The notes under the pieces: model-generated
Told to the model about the DNA's origin: nothing
The model's input: the letters and a program-made list of their open reading frames with translations, nothing else
Databases searched by the model: none
Made by a program: the position numbers and the translations under genes
Source: Aureispira sp964445645
GTDB taxonomy: Bacteria > Bacteroidota > Bacteroidia > Chitinophagales > Saprospiraceae
Direction of reading: 5' to 3'
DNA length: 9,714 nt
Assembly: GCA_964445645.1 (NCBI GenBank)
Contig: CAYULH010000157.1
Location: forward strand, 1 to 9,714
Shown here: piece by piece, positions 6,675-9,714 of the stretch
Layout of the letters: each line of letters opens with the position of its first letter
Numbering within the stretch: the first letter of the stretch is position 1

Positions 6675-8225
6675 TTATTTCACAAATAGCTCACTCCCCA
6701 CCAGCACCCCATCTTGCCGCACCTCCAAGACATACCAACCTCCCAACAATTCCCACACAGGAAAAATATAGGTCTTATCGGAAATATCTCTAGTAGTATG
6801 GCTTTGAATAACTCTACCTTGCACATCCAAAATCCGAAAGGTCAATTTCTCCCCAACTTGCTTGTTTCTATACAAAACATTCAAATAATCTACGGCTGGA
6901 TTGGGGTAGAGTTGTAGCTCGGCTTGGGGCTGGGCATGGAGCGGTAGAATGCTGTTGGTGGTGTCGGGCAGGTGACAACCTGGTACCAAGCAGCCGTGTT
7001 GGTCGAGTTTGAGGAGCCAGCCTTGTTGGTAGGGGCCTTGGCCTGTAAATAAAGCTTGCCCTGCTATAAGGTAGCCGCCGTCGTGGGTTTGCTCTACGTC
7101 GAATATTTCGTGTTCGGCCCATGCTTGTTGTATGTAGTAATATTGGTGCGACCATAGACTGTCTCCATTGGGAGATAACTTAGCCACCATACAATTGTAT
7201 TGGGCAATAGTAGAGCCATTTAAAGAAAAACTATCTATCGTAATTCCAAAGGTCATAAGACTACTATCAGGTTGCTCTATGACTTTCATGATTTTACTCT
7301 TACCAGTGTAGGAGTAAGCTCTTAAAGGAGTTCCCCACAACCAATTTCTAGCACTGTCTAGTTTGAATACATAAGATTCACGTGAGAGAATAGAGCTAGT
7401 CCCTCCTGTACGTAAAATTTCTTTTCCAATAGCTGTTCCTATAACCCAGCCTTTGTCTTTGGTTTGTATTAGGTCATTTGCTCCTAGTAACTGTATACTC
7501 GTATCATTCTGCCATTCCCACAACAAACTACTATTGTAATTTATTTTTTTTATATTACAAAAAACATTATAATTAATAGGCGTTTGATTAGTGTTGGTAT
7601 GAAAATATCCTATTACAAAACCATCTTCCAACATCACCAAGCTATGGTCTCCGTTGTAGTTATGACCATGTCCTATTGTTTTATTCCATCGGATATTTCC
7701 ATCTTGCTCGATATTTAGAATCTGAAAGCTATTGTTGTGACCATTCCCTGTTTGACCAACTAAAATATAAGAACTATCTGGTGCTAGTACTAGATTATCT
7801 GTTCTAAGGAAACCCTGTAAATCCAATTGATCTCTATACCTTCTTGTCCAAATCGTATCGCCGTTGCTATTGTATTTTATCATTAGGGCAGAAACTTGAG
7901 TGGTATCAAACACGTCTCCTGCTACTACTAAATTCCCATCTGCATCTGTTCTCAAGCAGGGTCTCCAAAAATCTAACCTGTTTTCTACAACATGAATAGT
8001 ATGTAACAAGGCATTTCCTAGTGTATCTATCTTATAAAATAATCCCCCTAAATTACAAGTAGGCGTATCTTGTGCTATTCCAGTAATGTAATAACAAGAA
8101 TCTGTCACTTCTAATCCTGTCAAAATAGTTGTTCCACAGCCTAATTGTATTCTTTTGTTAAACGTAGTTTGGGCTTCACTTTTAGAAACTGTTAACATCG
8201 TTAATAATATCAATATATACTTCAT
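6675..8225 (-). CDS. Secreted or surface protein with T9SS type A sorting domain and beta-propeller-like repeats
   Basis: I place the start at the ATG whose first base is 8225, which opens directly onto a Sec signal peptide (MKYILILLTMLTVSKSEAQ, probable cleavage before Gln19); the in-frame ATG at 8249 would add eight charged residues and lies inside a hairpin. The product has 516 residues. The body holds repeated blades of the type W...GD.../...DGGYLIAGQ (DSSYILVGQTG, EDGFVIGYF, KDKGWVIGTA, DGGYLIAGQAL), common in Bacteroidota T9SS proteins and likely a beta-propeller. A Cys pair (HGCLVPGC, about 408-415) precedes the sorting domain, about 440-516, which starts LYPNPAVDYLNV and ends GSELFVK. 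The Por machinery should export it and cleave off this domain. No catalytic motif is seen. The segment at about 6890-7140 is much richer in GC than the rest of the gene. Confidence 0.85.
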   Translation of the reverse strand: MKYILILLTMLTVSKSEAQTTFNKRIQLGCGTTILTGLEVTDSCYYITGIAQDTPTCNLGGLFYKIDTLGNALLHTIHVVENRLDFWRPCLRTDADGNLVVAGDVFDTTQVSALMIKYNSNGDTIWTRRYRDQLDLQGFLRTDNLVLAPDSSYILVGQTGNGHNNSFQILNIEQDGNIRWNKTIGHGHNYNGDHSLVMLEDGFVIGYFHTNTNQTPINYNVFCNIKKINYNSSLLWEWQNDTSIQLLGANDLIQTKDKGWVIGTAIGKEILRTGGTSSILSRESYVFKLDSARNWLWGTPLRAYSYTGKSKIMKVIEQPDSSLMTFGITIDSFSLNGSTIAQYNCMVAKLSPNGDSLWSHQYYYIQQAWAEHEIFDVEQTHDGGYLIAGQALFTGQGPYQQGWLLKLDQHGCLVPGCHLPDTTNSILPLHAQPQAELQLYPNPAVDYLNVLYRNKQVGEKLTFRILDVQGRVIQSHTTRDISDKTYIFPVWELLGGWYVLEVRQDGVLVGSELFVK

Positions 8226-8243
8226 ACCTTTAAATTTCAACCG

Positions 8244-8265
8244 GGGCATCTTATTGAAGATGCCC
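8244..8265. terminator. Strong 9-bp hairpin between the two T9SS genes, terminator-like or processing element
   Basis: GGGCATCTT (8244-8252) and AAGATGCCC (8257-8265) form a perfect 9-bp stem with an ATTG loop, in the 65-bp gap between the stop of the upstream minus-strand gene (8291-8293) and the start of the downstream one (8225). No T-tract follows on either strand, so it is not a classical terminator. It could be a weak terminator, an mRNA-stabilising or processing hairpin, or an attenuator. An alternative 7-bp pairing, ATCTTAT (8248-8254) with ATAAGAT (8268-8274), would exclude it. The stem itself is certain; its role is open. Confidence 0.5.
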
Positions 8266-8290
8266 TTATAAGATACTAAAATTTAGATGC

Positions 8291-9714
8291 TTATCGGATA
8301 ATTAGTTGTGCTTGTTCAACAACTTCATCTTCTGTATACAATACCACAAAGTAGATACCTGCCAGCCATTGTTTAGTATTCAAGGTCACAATCCCTTGTT
8401 GTTGTGATAATTCTAAAGTCAATATTTGTTGCCCCGAGGTGGAAGTAACTACTAATTTACCCTTAGTAGAATTTTCAGGAAGTTTATAGCTAATATCAGC
8501 CCAATCTGTTGTAGGATTGGGATAGATAGACAGATTTCCTTGCTGTATTTTAGTCAGTGATTTTTGTGCGTTTTTTGTACTGCCTTCTGGCAGTGTTGGG
8601 TGATACCTATAAGTATCATTATAGAAAAAGTCTACAATATTAGCAGCTTTTACAGCAGCAAAACCATAATTATGCACTGCTAATTCATTCAAAATAAGTA
8701 CTTCATTTTTAGTTAGAGTTGCTTCTGTTCTATTGTCTTGATATGCTTCATAGAGCATATTCAAGAGTGTTACATAATCTTGGTGATTATCTAAAACGGC
8801 CTCTGTTAAGATGTAATTATCTGCAATGGTAGAGAGATGATGAAGAGCAGTTGCATATTCCTTACAACTCCAATAATGTTCCACTAATTGATATTCAGTA
8901 TATAGTCCTATTTTATTCTGAATCCATGCAGTTATACTATCACAATTGTTACTAGTCGTGTCATTTCTGTAATAAAATAGCACTTCATTGGCTTTAGTTG
9001 TCAATTCTTGCCCTTTTGTTCCAATCTCACTAGAAAGAGTAGTACTAGTAGGATTGTTTTCATAATCCTGTTTCAGTTGTTGGTATTCATTCCAGACTTG
9101 ATAATAGTCGGATTTCAAACCTGACAGAGTAGTTATATCTCCATTGTCTGATAAAGGTTTGAATACACCTAAATTGGTATATCGGAGATTACAGAAACCT
9201 AAAGCTCCAATACCAGATGATCTTAATACGTTAATATTAATGGTATCTGTAGGTTCTTCTTTTTGAAGTGGATTAGGTGGAGTCCAATAATTAATTTTGG
9301 ATAGAATAGAAGCATCATTACTCAAATGCCAATCTATGCCATAACTCCCATTCAGAGGATAAGAAAAACTATTGTAGGCTGGTTGGTTAATTTCCCCTTG
9401 GTCTTCTGCTATAGCTGCTCCTGTAGGAGCTTGATAAGCTTTTATCACAGTTATATCAAAGGCATTCCCTGTTTGCCCATTGCAAAAATAAGATAATCCA
9501 CCTTGAGGGTTATTGAGATCAGAACCACTATTCCCATGCGCCAAATTCGCAATCGTCAGATTGGTAAACGTATTATTCTTAATCTCATTAAACCCACTCC
9601 CCAAATCATCCACCCAAAAACCAATACTCAAACGACTAGAAGGCGTACCAACAGCCTGCACAAAATCATTCTGCTCGGCTACAAAATCCCCTTGGCGCAA
9701 AATACTCAAACCAT
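8291..9714 (-). CDS. T9SS type A sorting domain protein, N-terminus beyond the window (partial)
   Basis: The reading frame stays open to the right edge. The apparent first codon at 9707-9709 is TTG (Leu) and the frame continues with Gly, so this is the C-terminal 474 residues of a longer protein. The visible N-terminal part (about 170 residues, with NEIKNNTFTNLTIANLAHG, GLSYFCNGQTGNAFDI and YNSFSYPLNGSYGI) has the Asn/Gly-rich turns of a right-handed parallel beta-helix, as in many large Bacteroidota surface proteins. A largely helical, Tyr/Gln/Glu-rich region follows (about 195-360: DYYQVWNEYQQLKQDYEN, then an EVLILNELA helix). The last 80 residues are the sorting domain, LSIYPNPTTDWADISY to QLIIR. 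The likely fate is export by T9SS and attachment to or release from the cell surface. The ligand is unknown. It is probably read together with 6675-8225. Confidence 0.83.
   Translation of the reverse strand, partial: GLSILRQGDFVAEQNDFVQAVGTPSSRLSIGFWVDDLGSGFNEIKNNTFTNLTIANLAHGNSGSDLNNPQGGLSYFCNGQTGNAFDITVIKAYQAPTGAAIAEDQGEINQPAYNSFSYPLNGSYGIDWHLSNDASILSKINYWTPPNPLQKEEPTDTININVLRSSGIGALGFCNLRYTNLGVFKPLSDNGDITTLSGLKSDYYQVWNEYQQLKQDYENNPTSTTLSSEIGTKGQELTTKANEVLFYYRNDTTSNNCDSITAWIQNKIGLYTEYQLVEHYWSCKEYATALHHLSTIADNYILTEAVLDNHQDYVTLLNMLYEAYQDNRTEATLTKNEVLILNELAVHNYGFAAVKAANIVDFFYNDTYRYHPTLPEGSTKNAQKSLTKIQQGNLSIYPNPTTDWADISYKLPENSTKGKLVVTSTSGQQILTLELSQQQGIVTLNTKQWLAGIYFVVLYTEDEVVEQAQLIIR

Noticed and set aside
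6664..6691. Inverted AGCT pair and a TATTT/AAATA stem near the convergent gene ends
   Set aside because: The stems are 4-5 bp, A/T-rich, overlap each other and the coding end of the T9SS gene, and no T-tract follows.
8226..8249. Start of the downstream T9SS gene at the ATG at 8249
   Set aside because: The eight extra residues are basic and precede a complete signal peptide, and the codon lies inside the strong hairpin.
9707..9709. Start codon of the right-hand T9SS gene at 9709
   Set aside because: The codon is TTG, the frame is open to the window edge, and there is no signal peptide; the protein clearly continues beyond the window.
1..9714. CRISPR arrays, tRNA or rRNA genes, insertion sequences, phage or defence genes
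   Set aside because: No regularly spaced long repeats, tRNA-like clover-leaf sequence, transposase motifs or terminal inverted repeats were seen on either strand.

Overview
The window looks like ordinary chromosomal sequence from a low-GC Bacteroidota, probably near the Saprospiria or Cytophagia; I cannot name a genus. Three things point there: two proteins ending in type IX secretion (T9SS type A) sorting domains, lipoproteins with Bacteroidota-like architecture, and A/T-rich leaders without Shine-Dalgarno motifs in front of every gene. TAnnTTTG-like -7 boxes fit too, but none has a convincing -33 partner.

Layout. Plus strand, 107-2690: dapA (lysine and diaminopimelate synthesis), followed after 7 bp by a GT-C fold polytopic membrane protein, probably a glycosyltransferase of the GT39/ArnT type; the two are likely co-transcribed. 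Plus strand, 2826-4328: a lipoprotein with a serine beta-lactamase/NylB-like hydrolase domain. A weak hairpin separates it from a small beta-rich lipoprotein of unknown function (4415-4951). Plus strand, 5030-6652: a membrane-anchored UbiB/ABC1/ADCK atypical kinase with all its diagnostic motifs. Minus strand, 6675-9714: two consecutive T9SS cargo proteins. The downstream one (6675-8225) is complete; the upstream one starts beyond the right edge. A strong 9-bp hairpin lies between them. The UbiB gene and the T9SS pair converge with only 22 bp between stop codons.

Functionally, several products belong to the cell envelope: lysine/DAP for peptidoglycan, a polyprenyl-sugar type transferase, two lipoproteins and two surface or secreted T9SS proteins. 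Apart from dapA and the GT-C gene there is little evidence of one shared pathway. There are no tRNA or rRNA genes, mobile elements, CRISPR arrays or phage genes, and no stretch over 300 bp lacks a gene. I found no convincing new multi-gene system. The points most worth a second look are the altered lysine-binding site of DapA, the GC-rich island inside the 6675-8225 gene, the hairpin with an alternative pairing between the T9SS genes, and the orphan lipoprotein.
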